DNA from: Drechslerella dactyloides
Lineage: Eukaryota > Ascomycota > Orbiliomycetes > Orbiliales > Orbiliaceae
NCBI GenBank assembly: GCA_020064725.1
Contig: JAGTWJ010000011.1
Span: 930,001 to 994,000 of the forward strand
Direction of reading: 5' to 3'
Length of the DNA: 64,000 nt
Under the pieces are notes generated by a model. The model was not told the origin of the DNA, did not search any database, and was given only the letters and a program-made list of their open reading frames with translations. The first letter of the stretch is position 1; the number at the start of each line of letters is the position of its first letter. The position numbers and the translations under genes were made by a program. Below are positions 35,620 to 46,960 of the stretch, one piece after another.

Positions 35620-38600
35620 GTTCTCGACGGTTGACAAGTGTAGCCTGTGAGGGGAATATATAGAAATAAAATGCTTTGCTGTACATATGCTAGTGTTGAA
35701 TATATAATTAAAGGAACTTGGGTATTTATGAACCGACTCTATATAAGAAAGTCCAGACGACGGTAATTTTTATCAGACGGTAGGGGTATCTAAAATGCAA
35801 CAAGAGAATCGCCGGAGCCCACTACAATATTGCGATCGTTAGATCGTGTCGAACATATAATCAATGTCCCTTTTCCAAGGTAATAGCTGCTTGTGTCGTG
35901 ACTGCCGGTCGCTGCCTGTGTAGTGGAGAGTGACCGTCAGGGCCTTTCGAATCACCTGTCGGAATGAACCGAGAACGACAGGCTAGGAGGCATGGAGTGC
36001 GCCGGAGGACAAAACAGCTCTATATAAATGTACTCAAGTCGCCCCGTGAGCCAAACAGTCGTACAACTTTCTCTTCAAGTTGCTATTGACTCGAGTACGT
36101 AAGTAAGTATAGATAGATCTATCGAAGATAGTCAAGCTTTAGATGCGGTTGCCCCCACTATATTGGGACTTGGAAGAAAGACCAGCTAAAGAAATTAGAT
36201 ACGGCTGTGCCCACGCTCATGGAACTATGCCTCAGTTGATATAACACAGAGGAGGTCTACACTCGACCGGCCAAAGAAAAAGTCTATGCTGAGTCAGTAA
36301 TTATAAGCTTATCTCTCAGTCGGTGGCTGGGGTTATAAGAGAACAGTTTCTTAAGACCTATAGATCTAGACACTTCACTTTGTAAACGACTAGGCAGAGA
36401 TCTTGATCATCCCGTGAGCCCTTGCTTGGAGATGTATACTTGTGGCAGTATGGTACGTATACTGAATCGTACGAGCATGCACGGCGATATCAAAATAGGC
36501 TACGGACGACGAAAACGTATCCGTCGGTGGCAAGCTATCGCTCTAATGCAATGCGGCCAGCAGTGCATGCGCGTGCATTGAGGAGCCGCTATAGCATTCT
36601 AAAACGCTATGTGGTTATACCATAGACACTCAAATATGGGACTAACTGAGAGTCGCAACAACGCCGACCCGTCTAGATACATTTAAACGTCCGAAGCTGC
36701 CGCATCAAGCTTTCGGCGCATGCAAGCCGTGGCCGCTATCGGGCGCCAGAAACCGTTACAGCTGCGGTGGGTATTTTTGCGTTGAATGCAACATGACTCC
36801 GGCCAGCATCGGGCAGCACTCCAACTAGCCACAATCAGTCGAGTCATACTCGTGCCGATACTAAACCGTTAAGCGTCCCGGTGCCGGCGCACACCAAATC
36901 GTCTACATGGTAGCTATTACGTACAGGCGCTATAGCGCTAGTCATGAAACTCATGGCACGTATGCATGCAGAGCGCCTGTAGTGGGGCATTAGCGGCCTC
37001 AAACTCGGCAGGCAGCGCCCGTTTCGGAAGCAGGGTTGGAGCTCTGCTCGAAAGGCCGCGCAACATTTCTCCGTAAATGAATGCCGAACGTGCTGCGGTG
37101 TTAAGATAGAAAGTCTCTTATACCTAGCATCTACTGTTCTTTTGGCGATTCAGTGTCCGATAATGTGACGGGTTGGTTTTGGAATTAACGTGAAATTGTT
37201 CTATCACGTGTACCAGATATTGCAGATATCCGCTGGTAGCCTATCAGTTCAGGTCCATTTTGGCCAGTCTGTTCTAGCGAGCTTTTGCGTTATTTATGTC
37301 CGTCTGGCTATCATGTCATATTCGGATCCGTGCTCCGGACCGCGGCTAGCTCCGGGCTACATGGATTATGCCCGTCCGTATCAGATATCGGGCATTGGTG
37401 CCTGAACGCTGTGTAAACGCGGGATATATTGTTTTCCTCGATTACCTAATTTCGACTTGCAAACCCATGTTTCGAAATCAAAAAATGAAGTCGGTCAGCT
37501 TTCCCGCCAGTAACAGTTGATCGTTCTAGCTATAAACTCCATCCTACTGCTTATGTAATCATTCACTCGAGGCTTTGTCGTGTGCACTCTTGGTCACATC
37601 TTTTGTATAACATTACGTTGAATCATCCGTCAAGATTTTCCTCGGCAATACTTGTTCGTCTATACGCTTCTATATATATACATATTCCCATGTACATGTA
37701 CTTCCAGAGGTACAGTTGCCGTGAGGTTAGGCTAGCCTGAATATATGGTATGTATTGCTTGATAACGAGGAACTCGCGTGCGGTTCACGGCTGTATATAC
37801 CTCTAGAGAAAAGTATACTCTATGCGTACAGATTCCTAAGCATCAAAGTAGAGATCGAATTCTATCTAGGTCTGTATAATGTATTCCTGCAGGACGGCGC
37901 CAGTGTGATCTCTGCTTAACTTTGTCCTTAAGTCCGGCGACTGGTCACTGGACCGCTGCTGATATACGGAAATCTCTGATTCCGGTGGTAATTTGGTTTT
38001 CGCATCAGGCATGGGCATCTTTATATGCCATGCGGAGCTATAGCTAAGGACCAGATTATATTAGTGGGTTGGCTTGTGGGAGAGTGTTGTTGGTTTTTGA
38101 GCTAATCTGCGTTGGACCACGGCCCCCAATCTGCAAGGGACCAAAATCAGGATAGTTCGTCGCAGCTATAATTCATCAGGAAATCCCGTTTGGGTACATT
38201 CTTTGCCGAACGGAAGAGCTTTCCCGGAGAGGCGTTTTGGTACTAGTGTTACCATGGCCATACCCCAGAATCAGCGAGTTCCGCGGGCATTTGACAGATA
38301 TCTCATACATGTACAAAGCCAATTTTAGACGGCAAAGACGAGAGAGACAGCGGAAGATCAGACTCAACTAAGCCGTATAGTAATTAAGTGTATTAAATTA
38401 ATGTAAGAGAGGCTAGACGTGATAAACAGAAAAACCACAAGATACACAGTTTGAGTTCTCCGCGCGAGAGGCAATATAAACATGGTACGAGGCAAAAGGA
38501 ATGTCAACGCGACAGAAAGATCGCGAGACTTAAACGTTTGTAGAAATGCTCTTATAGCGCCAGGCGGTATGTTATGCCACAATTGCGCTTCGTCTTCTGC

Positions 38601-38743
38601 CATACGCGAGGGCTTATCCGTTAGTGTGCGAAGAGATATATTACTCTAATATGGCCAGCAGTCCTGGGTCAGAATATTCCCATTGAAGTAAGAGGCGGAA
38701 CCTGAGGGCTCACATTTGATTATGAGAAATGTAAAGAAGTTGG
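35620..38743. other. Gene-poor stretch, 3.1 kb
   Basis: No gene, no terminal repeats and no transposase motif found by eye. Only short open frames below 90 codons. A TA dinucleotide run lies near 37671-37682. TATATAAG at 35736-35743 could serve the MFS gene to its left. GCATGC palindromes recur near 36476, 36569, 36720 and 36963. Confidence 0.5.
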
Positions 38744-40501
38744 CTAATCGGCATCCTGTTCGTTGCTCAACGCCGTTCTCTTCGCCTTCTGCACAATTAT
38801 TGTTGATGTTGAGGCGCTGATAATTGTCGAAGGTGTCCGAGTGTTCGTTGTCGTTGTCGACGTCGACGTGGAAGTCGACGTTGATGTCGATGTTGATGTC
38901 GATGTTGACGTTGACGTCGAGGTGGTGGTCGAAATCGAGGATGTTGTCGACGTTGACGTCGACGTCGTTGTCGAGATCGAAGAAGTTGTTGAAGTTGTTG
39001 TCGCCGTAAAAGAAGTAGTGGTAGTCGAGGTACTTAGAGTCGATGATGTACTAGTAGTTGTCGACACAATCGAGTTCACATACCGGGAGGTATAAAGGTT
39101 GACTACCGTCACAGCCTCGTTGGGGTTAAGGTCATACGGATTGCCTGGGTCGTTAGCCGCTGCAAGGTTGATTAGCTCGGTTCCAAGGTCGAACGAATCG
39201 ATTTCCCCCACAACGTCTTCGACTTCCTGTGTCAAGACGCCTCTATTGATGTCTGTGATATTGCGTTTCAGTCTGTCCCTCATCCTTTCGGCGATCATCG
39301 AGAGCAGGAAGTTCCTGTACACGAACTCAGCGTCGGCGTTCATGCCTGGCCAATTGGGGTTCGCTAGCTTGACTTTCTCGTCAACCAATTGGGACATTTC
39401 GTCGAAGTCAAGGAACAGCTGTCGCGCGGCCTCTAAGACGTTTCCTGCCGCGGCGTTTCCGAACGGATCCGTCCCCGCCGCTCTCTTTGTGCGCCGTCTT
39501 CCAAATACTGCGCCTAAATCAACGGCGGCGGCATCGGCAATGTTGACCTGGTCTACCGTTTCTGAACCGTCAGGATTCGTAACTGGTATGTTGATGACTC
39601 CTGAGGAGTTTGCCGCAGTCTGATTCACCCAGTCCGCGAACGCATTCTTCGCGCAGTCCGGTACACGCTCCGACATGTACATGGCGTAAAAGTACGCTGA
39701 CATCACGATCTCACTAACGTGACTCATTATGGTCTGGGTCTGGAAGAGGATTGTAAGCTTCTGCTCTGTTACTTCGTCCAAACCCATCTGGTCTGTGATT
39801 GTCAGAAAGTCGTCGAAGTCTTGTCTTTTTTTAAGCTTCTCCGGCTCTGCTTCGGGTTTTGGCAGCTCGCTTGTGTCTCGTTTCTTGTTGTCGACTGGAT
39901 TGCCATTGCCCAGGACGAACTTGGCGGCATTGACAGTTGCGGCAACCTCAGTCTTAGTATTGAGGGCAGACTCGGAGGCCTGAGTGAGCCCGTTTATGAA
40001 CTGCTGGAGGAATGGCTGGACGACAGGCCATGTCCACTCCGCGACTCGTTTTGCGTTATCCCAGGAAAAGAGATCTAGAAATGCTCTTCTTTGAAGTTTG
40101 TTGTCTGCTTCATTTTCTTCCGACGATTCTTCTTCGGACACATCCTCAATTATGTCTTCGTCCCTTTCTTCATTCGTATTATGTAGCGACCTATCTGCTA
40201 CCGATACTTCATTTCCCATACTCCTCGAAGGTATTGATTTGGCATCATCACCTTTGATGGGAATCCTGTTTGCAAGCGCCGCATCGACGGCCTCGTCAAC
40301 TTCCCTGTTTTTTTCATTGTCTGCTCCTGAAGATTCCGCGTCTTCAGCTTCTCGCTGTGCAGTCTGTCCAATGGCCGGATTCGACCAGTCTGAGCTCTCC
40401 AGCCATGTCAACAGGTCTATTGATCGAGGCTCTTGCTTGACTGGATTGGCCTTGGCGGTGAGCCATTGCAGGGCTAATAGTATTGCTGGATTTGTTCTCA
40501 T
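38744..40501 (-). CDS. Secreted precursor with multiple dibasic sites and Ser/Thr repeat tail
   Basis: Intronless, 585 aa; family not recognised. Signal peptide at about 1-18 (AILLALQWLTAKA). An acidic, disordered pro-region runs to 137. Dibasic sites of the Kex2 type occur at RR 138-139, KR 151-152, KKR 206-208, KKR 224-226, RRR 335-337, KR 339-340, KR 412-413 and KR 574-575. Between them are helical, mildly hydrophobic segments, including a Trp-rich one at 156-165. Only one Cys (283) is present, so this is not a disulfide-rich effector. Residues 479-558 form a Ser/Thr-only tail, mostly ST dipeptides, as seen in heavily O-mannosylated wall proteins. Cell-wall or secreted location is inferred; no GPI signal is evident because the C-terminus is charged. 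Confidence 0.75.
   Translation of the reverse strand: MRTNPAILLALQWLTAKANPVKQEPRSIDLLTWLESSDWSNPAIGQTAQREAEDAESSGADNEKNREVDEAVDAALANRIPIKGDDAKSIPSRSMGNEVSVADRSLHNTNEERDEDIIEDVSEEESSEENEADNKLQRRAFLDLFSWDNAKRVAEWTWPVVQPFLQQFINGLTQASESALNTKTEVAATVNAAKFVLGNGNPVDNKKRDTSELPKPEAEPEKLKKRQDFDDFLTITDQMGLDEVTEQKLTILFQTQTIMSHVSEIVMSAYFYAMYMSERVPDCAKNAFADWVNQTAANSSGVINIPVTNPDGSETVDQVNIADAAAVDLGAVFGRRRTKRAAGTDPFGNAAAGNVLEAARQLFLDFDEMSQLVDEKVKLANPNWPGMNADAEFVYRNFLLSMIAERMRDRLKRNITDINRGVLTQEVEDVVGEIDSFDLGTELINLAAANDPGNPYDLNPNEAVTVVNLYTSRYVNSIVSTTTSTSSTLSTSTTTTSFTATTTSTTSSISTTTSTSTSTTSSISTTTSTSTSTSTSTSTSTSTSTSTSTTTTNTRTPSTIISASTSTIIVQKAKRTALSNEQDAD
38828..39064 (-). repeat. Hexanucleotide repeat coding a Ser-Thr tail
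   Basis: Period-6 degenerate repeat (GTCGAC, GTTGAC, GTCGAT variants on the + strand) that reads as alternating Ser and Thr on the minus strand. The array is divergent at third positions, so it is not a fresh microsatellite. On the + strand the same tract opens a spurious Val-Asp repeat frame. Confidence 0.85.
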
Positions 40502-40869
40502 TTTGCTTCGCTTAGATGAACAGCGGCGTGGGAAGCTAAAATGGGGCCAAATACGCTTGAATGGCTTTTGTGTGGGTGTAATGTGGTGAGAATGCGAATA
40601 TCACGTTTGAAAGATCAGCTTCATTTTGTTATATAGTGGCATATTGGCACGAGGTCAAGCCGTGCCATCTGGAGAGTAAAGCGTGTCCCCTCATAATTGC
40701 TTGAGCATGAGGCATATACGTGGATGCCGTCTGGCCAGTTCTGTTGCGGCGAATTGAGTTCGTGATACGGTATGCCACATAAAATCCTGTGTGACGTTAA
40801 TTTTTCGCCAATATAGAATGATATTTGGCGAGTTGAGGGGGAATTATTGGCCAGATGGGCGTCAAGTTC
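40502..40869. other. Promoter of the secreted precursor / 3' end of AFG1
   Basis: Short spacer of 368 bases between two genes on the same strand. It contains the TATA element below and no other feature seen. Confidence 0.6.
40629..40636 (-). promoter_or_regulatory. TATA box of the secreted precursor gene
   Basis: CTATATAA on the minus strand, 128 bases before the ATG at 40501. No ATG lies between it and the start codon on that strand. Confidence 0.5.
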
Positions 40870-42847
40870 TCAGTTTTCGTACTTTGAATTTGAGCTGTTT
40901 CCTCGCGTGGGAGCGTTTTTATAAGCATTGACACCTTGGCCCCATCTACCAGCACGTTTTCCCCAATTGTCGATTACGCCCCAAACGTGCACGGGTGTGA
41001 AGCGTGGTGCCTCAGGTCGAAGCGGCGCGTCCATTTTGTTATTAACGCTCGCAGTGTGAGTGTAATCGCCAGATGCCCCATTCTCGACGTGACCCTCCCA
41101 TCGACGCAGTGACTTTGGTATAGGCGAGTGAGGAACCCCATGGTCCGGTATTGGACTGGCATCCCACCACTTTTCGCCGCACACCTCCCACACGCGAGAA
41201 ACAGCTCTCTTGAAGCTGAATTTCTCATCTTCTCCGGTATATTTCCCAGTTGTCGTGAAATCGGCCTTTTTGCCCGCAAAGTCCAGATCTTCATCTGCCT
41301 TGTAAACTGCGCGCTTCGATGCCACAGGGTCATTTGAACTCTCAAGGATATGCTCGTATAGCGAGACATTCGGCCTGAAGGGGACCGTAAGATCTTGGTG
41401 GGCTTCTGCGAATGCTTCGGAGTGAAGAGAGTCGCTGTCATCTGAGGTAACAGTTTCAACAGCATCCGGGAAGAATAGGTCCTCGATAGGAACCTCTGCA
41501 CGGATGAGCAGCCTGCAGCGGCATTCGTAGATAGCATCTAAGAATGTGATGAATCTTTTTGCTTCGTGACGATGAGACTTAATCGTTAATACTGGGACAT
41601 CATCCACTATGATTGTTGAAAAGTTGGAAGCGATGGTGATGTAGTCTGCAGGACCCAGAGTCTACTCGAATATAGATCGTCAGTTCCACACACATACATC
41701 CGACGAAACGATATAACCTTACCTCTGCGAAAATTTCGTCAAACGTGAAAAGGGCCGTCTGATCGCACGTTCGATTCAACCGTACGTCCCTGCCGTACAC
41801 CTTGAGAGAACATGATTTCCATGACACCTCACGGCATGGTACAGCATCCTTCACTGCTGTCTTCCACGCTTCCTCAAGATCTCCATTCTTGAGATAATAG
41901 AACTTTGGTACGGAGATTGCCTTATCTTCGTGATTCTTAGAAGGGACCGCCACAATCCGTCCATGTTCTCCCCGCCGTCTCCAATCAACGTTGCTGCTCA
42001 TATCCCATATCTCGCATCTGCTCCTTAAGATATCTTCGAATATTCCAAACTCCTCCCGTCGCCACTCCGCAGCCACCAGATTCTCCGGCAGCCGATTTGA
42101 CGTAGCGATAAGGACACCACCTAGCATGAAGAAGTTGCAAAATAGGCTCTTCAAGATCTTGCCCGCGGCTTTATCTGGCATCTGAAATTCGTCTAGGAAC
42201 AGGATCGTCGACGTCGATACCAGTTCCCTAGCCACATGTAGAATTGAATACGTATCCCGCATGTCCGTTCGACGCCGGTGATCCTCGAGCTTTGCGTACA
42301 CGGACAGCATGAAGGTATCATAATGAATCCTTTGCTTTTGTGCGTGCGGTAGTGAGGACGCCAGAAGGTCCGCCAGCATGGATTTACCACATCCCACGCT
42401 TCCGCTGAGCAGCAGTCCTCGTGGAGACTGTAATCCTAGTAGATCTTCATCTTTAGATAAAGTTCTAATCAAAGCTTTGCTCTGCGCTTGTGGCGATTGC
42501 CAGCTTGTTGGGAGAAACTCGCTATCCCGCCACGAGCTACTTGGTTTCGAGCCTGCATGACCTTTCTGCGTGTCTTCCAGAGCCCTCAGCGAAGTCGTTA
42601 CTGCATCCAATCGCTGTTTCAGGTCGTGATATCGCTCAGGTTTGTAGTCTAGCAGCCGTTCATAAACGCCCTGAATGACAATCGCAGCCCGGTGCTGGTT
42701 TGGGTCCGAGGATAGAATTCCAGTGTCGACTAAGTTCCGATAGATATGTAAAGGGTCAGTAACTGTGAGGTTAAGGCCCGGTCGTTGCGCCGCTCGGATC
42801 GTCCGATATGTTGGTAGGGGATAAAGAAGTTCCCTAAAGTGTTTCAT
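40870..42847 (-). CDS. AFG1: AFG1/LACE1-like mitochondrial AAA-type ATPase
   Basis: Two exons, 42847-41723 and 41661-40870 (intron 41662-41722), 638 aa. Family blocks: DPLHIYRNLVDTG, Walker A GSVGCGKS (149-156), Walker B LFLDEFQ (216-222), sensor TSNRLPENL (249-257), RCEIWDM, LGPADYITIASNFSTIIVDDVPVL across the intron, then FITFLDAIYECRCRL and a long C-terminal extension. AFG1 is a mitochondrial inner-membrane ATPase linked to turnover or quality control of respiratory subunits. The N-terminus is basic as expected for a presequence. The motif after Walker B (MPDKAAG) differs from the usual VTDIADA-like form, and the C-terminal insert after FFPDA is long, so this may be a divergent paralogue. 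The frame is open upstream without an ATG. Confidence 0.85.
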
Positions 42848-42918
42848 GCTTGCAGAAACCGTCGGTGGTCTCCTGCTCGTGTAACCCAGACGTCGTCTTC
42901 TAGGTACCTGATCTGATT

Positions 42919-42924
42919 TTACAT
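42919..42924 (-). promoter_or_regulatory. Start-stop uORF upstream of AFG1
   Basis: ATG immediately followed by TAA on the minus strand, 72 bases before the AFG1 ATG and about 55 bases after the TATA box. It is the only ATG I see between the TATA and the start codon. Such minimal uORFs can stall or drop ribosomes; an effect here is inference. Confidence 0.5.
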
Positions 42925-42978
42925 TTTGGAGTGGTTGGCAGCTGGAAAGGTTGTGGCCACCACGCGGTTCCGAATTGC

Positions 42979-42986
42979 GTTTTATA
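42979..42986 (-). promoter_or_regulatory. TATA box of AFG1-like gene
   Basis: TATAAAAC on the minus strand, about 130 bases upstream of the ATG at 42847. Confidence 0.5.
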
Positions 42987-43728
42987 CGCGAGACTCGACA
43001 CTAAGCCCAGAAGAATCAAGAATCAGGTGAAGCCACAGTCTCGCGGCTCAGCCTGCAACGGTGAGCTGCTGCAATGATATTTACGAAGAGAGTAGTTTAA
43101 ACGTTTGCTCATGCCCGAATATATGTATAAATTAATTAAACGCTCAAGCATTATAAACATCAAGGGATCAAACCACATGCACAATCAATCGTATACAAAA
43201 TAACCAACCCGCGGCACCGACGAACATTCAACAATAAAACAAATCAGACAAGAGCCAAAAATCAATATGCGAACAACCAGTGCTTCTATGGAAGCTCGCG
43301 CTTCAAAGAACCTCTCTCTGTCGTATCAATCAAATAGGCATGGACAAACTAGCATTAGAGTATTACACCGACTTTCTTCGTCGGTTTCATCGGAAATTCA
43401 ACGCTTGCAAGGTGTGGGTTAGATCAGGAAAGGATACACACGCACGTTAGGACAGCAAGAATTTGTTGGCAGTAATTGAGGAGGAGGAGGGACTTTTGTA
43501 AATTAAGTCATCACAAGGGAACGGAAAGATACTTTTGGGCGAGGAGTTGAGGAAAGAGACAAAAAAACGAGAGAAAGAAATTATCCTGTATGGTTAGTAT
43601 CATCAGAGGGGAACGAGAGCTGGCAATGATCTTTCACGGTCTAGTATTTCTATTAAACCGATCAATGTTTTAGGCGCCATCAACATCTATTCGCCGTCAA
43701 GGATGGATCGAGAATCAAAGGGCTCTTT

Positions 43729-46700
43729 TTACAGAGACCTGGGGGCTTGGTCGCTTCCGATACCGTTGCTGCGCCCATCAACCGCGCCACTGGGCGGGAT
43801 GGGGACGCCGGAAGTGCCGATAACAGGGTTGCTGGTATCTAGCTCAATATCGGAAACAGTGATCAGGGGAGTTCGTGTCCCTGGTGTATTTTCGCCAGAG
43901 TATGGCTCGTCGTCTTGCACAGCTTGAAGCTTCTTCATCTTCTCTTCTGCGCGGATTTGACGATACCACATTGACGAATACTTGCCTTTCAAGGCGAGCA
44001 GCTGCTCGTGCGTGCCAACCTCGGCAACCCTGCCGTTAGCTACAACGACGATTTGGTTTGCGTTTGTGATGGTAGACAGGCGATGACTAGATGACGGTCG
44101 AACATTTAGAAGATATCCAGAGAAATTTCTTGAGGGAGGGATATGCTACTTACGCAATGACAAGAGTGGTTCGGCCAGCGGTCAACTCTCTGAGGGCGGA
44201 TTGGATGTGCTGCTCGGTCTCTGTGTCAAGAGAGGCAGTGGCTTCATCCAGGAGAATTATCTTTGGGTTTTTGATGATAGTACGAGCAATCGCAACCTAC
44301 GTTCGTGAGTTAGCCAACCTGAACTGCAAGAAACAATCGGACCAATGACGCTTACCCTTTGCTTCTCTCCGCCAGACAACCGAAGTCCTCTCTCGCCGAC
44401 TTTGGTACTGTATCCGTCTGGGAAGGTTAAGATTTTCTCATGGATGCTGGCGGCCTGGCATGCACGATACACGTCTTCGTCGGTTGCACTCGGATTGGCA
44501 TACTTCAGGTTATACATCAAAGACTCGTTGAACAGGACAGTATCCTGCGGTACGACGCCAATCTTCTCTCGAAGACTTTCGATCGTAAAATCCCTGACAT
44601 CGCGGCCGTCGATCCTGACAGCGCCGCTGGATGCATTGTAGAATCTGAAGAGCAGCCGTAGAATGGTGGTCTTTCCTCCACCACTTTCGCCGACAAAGGC
44701 CGTCGTTGTGCCTGGCTCGGCATCGAAACTTAACCCTCGAAGCGCGGGCTTTCGCTCGTCGTATGCAAAATGGACATCGTCAAATGTTATATGACCATCA
44801 CAGCGATTCAACCGCTTGGTCTTCCCTTCATCCACGACCGTTGGTTTTTCCCTGAACAACTCGAGCATTCTCTCAGAGTTGATCATGGAGCTTTGAATGC
44901 TTCGGTAGAACGTTCCGAAGAAGTTCAACGGCCCTTGCAATTGCGCCAGATATGTCAGGAGGGTGACGAATTTTCCAACATCAGCTTGCCCGGTGGTCAC
45001 TTGGTATGCACTGAGATAGCAAGCGGCGACAAGACCTAAGCTAAACATGAGATTTTGTGTCACGTTCATAATGTTCAACGAGGTCAGAACTCTGTATTCG
45101 GCACTTTGGAAACCTCTCACTGCCTCTCTGTATCGGTTGAATTCATATGTCTCAGCATTGAAATACTTCACGGTTTCGTATGCAATCATTGAATCGTTCC
45201 TTCACGTGCATCCGGTTAGCATTTGGCAAATTTCATGAGCACCGCATGTGCGCGCATTTGTGGGATGGCATGCTTACTTAACCGCATCCTCCTCCCGCGA
45301 TTTATTCACCATCGTACGACGGATATCAGCCCTCCATCTGGCCATTCTCACAGTCACGTAAAGGTATGCGCCAGTCACGATAATTATGATCAACGCATAA
45401 TACGCGTCATAATTTGTCAAGAAATAGACCACAGCGACACCCAGGTCCAACAACATGGGAAGCACTTGGAATGTCACCATTTCCAAAAAGTTGTTGATGG
45501 CAGCGCCTTTCGACAATGCCGACAACACTTCGCCAGTCTTCTTACCAAGATGGAAGTCAAGGGAAAGAGAATGGACGTGCTCGAATGCCGCCTGCGATAT
45601 CGATCTGTAGGAATATTGGCTGATTGGAATCCAGAGGATCGAACGTATGCCTCCGAGGAGACCCATATTGCCTTGCAGGAACCTGAAAAACAGATATAAG
45701 AATATCTCGAACCAAGGAATCCGACCTAGAGAAGCGCGTTAGAACCGACATACGGTAGAAATGGGAAACTTGAGCAAAGTGAGACGAACGTTCTTCAGCA
45801 TTATCGTTTCCGAGAATCTTGGTGATACGGCCTAGCTGATCGGGCACTTTGACGTTGATCCATCTCTGAATCAAGACGATGATGATGCAAACGATCATGA
45901 CAGACTGCAGCTTTCGGTCCTTGCTCGGCCACAAGTATGGGAACAGCATCTTGTAGCCTTTCAGGTACTCCCACCACGAACCCTCTGGGTTCTTATCTCT
46001 CCGGGCCCACCCAGGGGTTCTAGTAGCTGGTCCATTGCCGTTGCTGGGCTGGGGGGTTGCGCCGTACTCGACGCCACTGTCGTCGGACCCTAGGAGAGAG
46101 GACGTCTCAGAGCTGGATCCACTGTCGCTCTCTAGCTGGATTCGCTTTCGCTTTTCACGAGCATAGAGAAGGAACCAGACAAGCACCATCCCAAACAACC
46201 ACACAATTCGGAAACCAGCGACAGCGGCCAGCGCTATTTGCCATTTGTCCCATTCCGAGAATCGGGTGTGTAACGAGGAGTCTTCGATGAGGATTGTGAT
46301 TTCGGCGCAGAGGATCATAAGCCACGAGGCAGCATGTGGCATAACAGGATAGTATTTGCTCTCGAGTTGACTTGCGAGAAGTGTAATCGACAGAAAAATG
46401 AGAGACGTCGTGTATATCTGCACCAAAACGTGTTAGCGACTGCAGAGATAACGCTTAGGACCTGGATGTGGCCAACGTACAACAGTGTCTTGACCAGCCC
46501 ACCAGCCCTTCTTCGCCAATGCGTGGAGAATCAAGTTCGCAGCATCGAGAATCTACCCGTATTCCTATGTTAGCTTCAAACGCCCACCCACCAAAGTGAG
46601 ATGAAATCGCGTCCAACCAGAGTCACTCACATATGACAGTGTCAACCCGACTAGCAGCCAGTTGAAGATGGACCGCGCGAACGAGCTCAGCAACGGCTTA

Positions 46701-46960
46701 TTCGACGGTCTCCTCAAATCATGGCTAGGGTGGCCCGGATGTCCATTCGGCTTGCTCGAGCTCTTACGCCTGATGAACAGGATGGATTCTTTGGTTGGGT
46801 CCGTGGTCTCCGAGGTGTAGACCGACCATGTAGCGAGAAATATTATGAAGAAAAACAGTAAAAAGACGGGAAAGATGTAGTGAATTAGTACCAGGAGCGT
46901 CGATGATGTCGGCTGCTCGAGCTTGACCGGTACGGTTAGAAAGGGCGTTTGCGAAGCCAT
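43729..46960 (-). CDS. HMT1: HMT1-like vacuolar ABC half-transporter
   Basis: Seven exons: 46960-46631, 46552-46481, 46417-45790, 45725-45278, 45199-44356, 44296-44154, 44086-43729; 940 aa. The frame is open upstream only from TTG, so the ATG at 46960 is used. An N-terminal membrane domain with several helices precedes the six-helix ABC transmembrane domain (IPWFEIFLYLFFRFLQGN onward) and one nucleotide-binding domain: Walker A GESGGGKTT (663-671), Q-loop VVPQD, signature LSGGEKQR (767-774), Walker B IILLDEATASLD (Asp791, Glu792), H-loop IAHRLST. This layout matches HMT1 (ABCB6/ATM subfamily), which moves phytochelatin-metal or glutathione conjugates into the vacuole. All catalytic motifs are intact. 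The intron 45726-45789 uses a weak GTTCGT donor; the stronger GTATGT nearby would leave an intron of only 28 nt. The charged C-terminal tail is about 80 residues. Confidence 0.92.

Larger units (their letters stand above)
42848..43728. other. AFG1 leader and promoter; HMT1 3' end
   Basis: Holds the AFG1 TATA (42979-42986) and a start-stop uORF (42924-42919). From 43.1 to 43.7 kb it is A-rich on the + strand, consistent with the 3' end of the ABC transporter gene. No gene seen. Confidence 0.6.

Noticed and set aside
38763..39095. Val-Asp repeat open frame on the + strand
   Set aside because: Mirror image of the Ser-Thr coding hexanucleotide repeat; the minus strand has the signal peptide and full-length frame.
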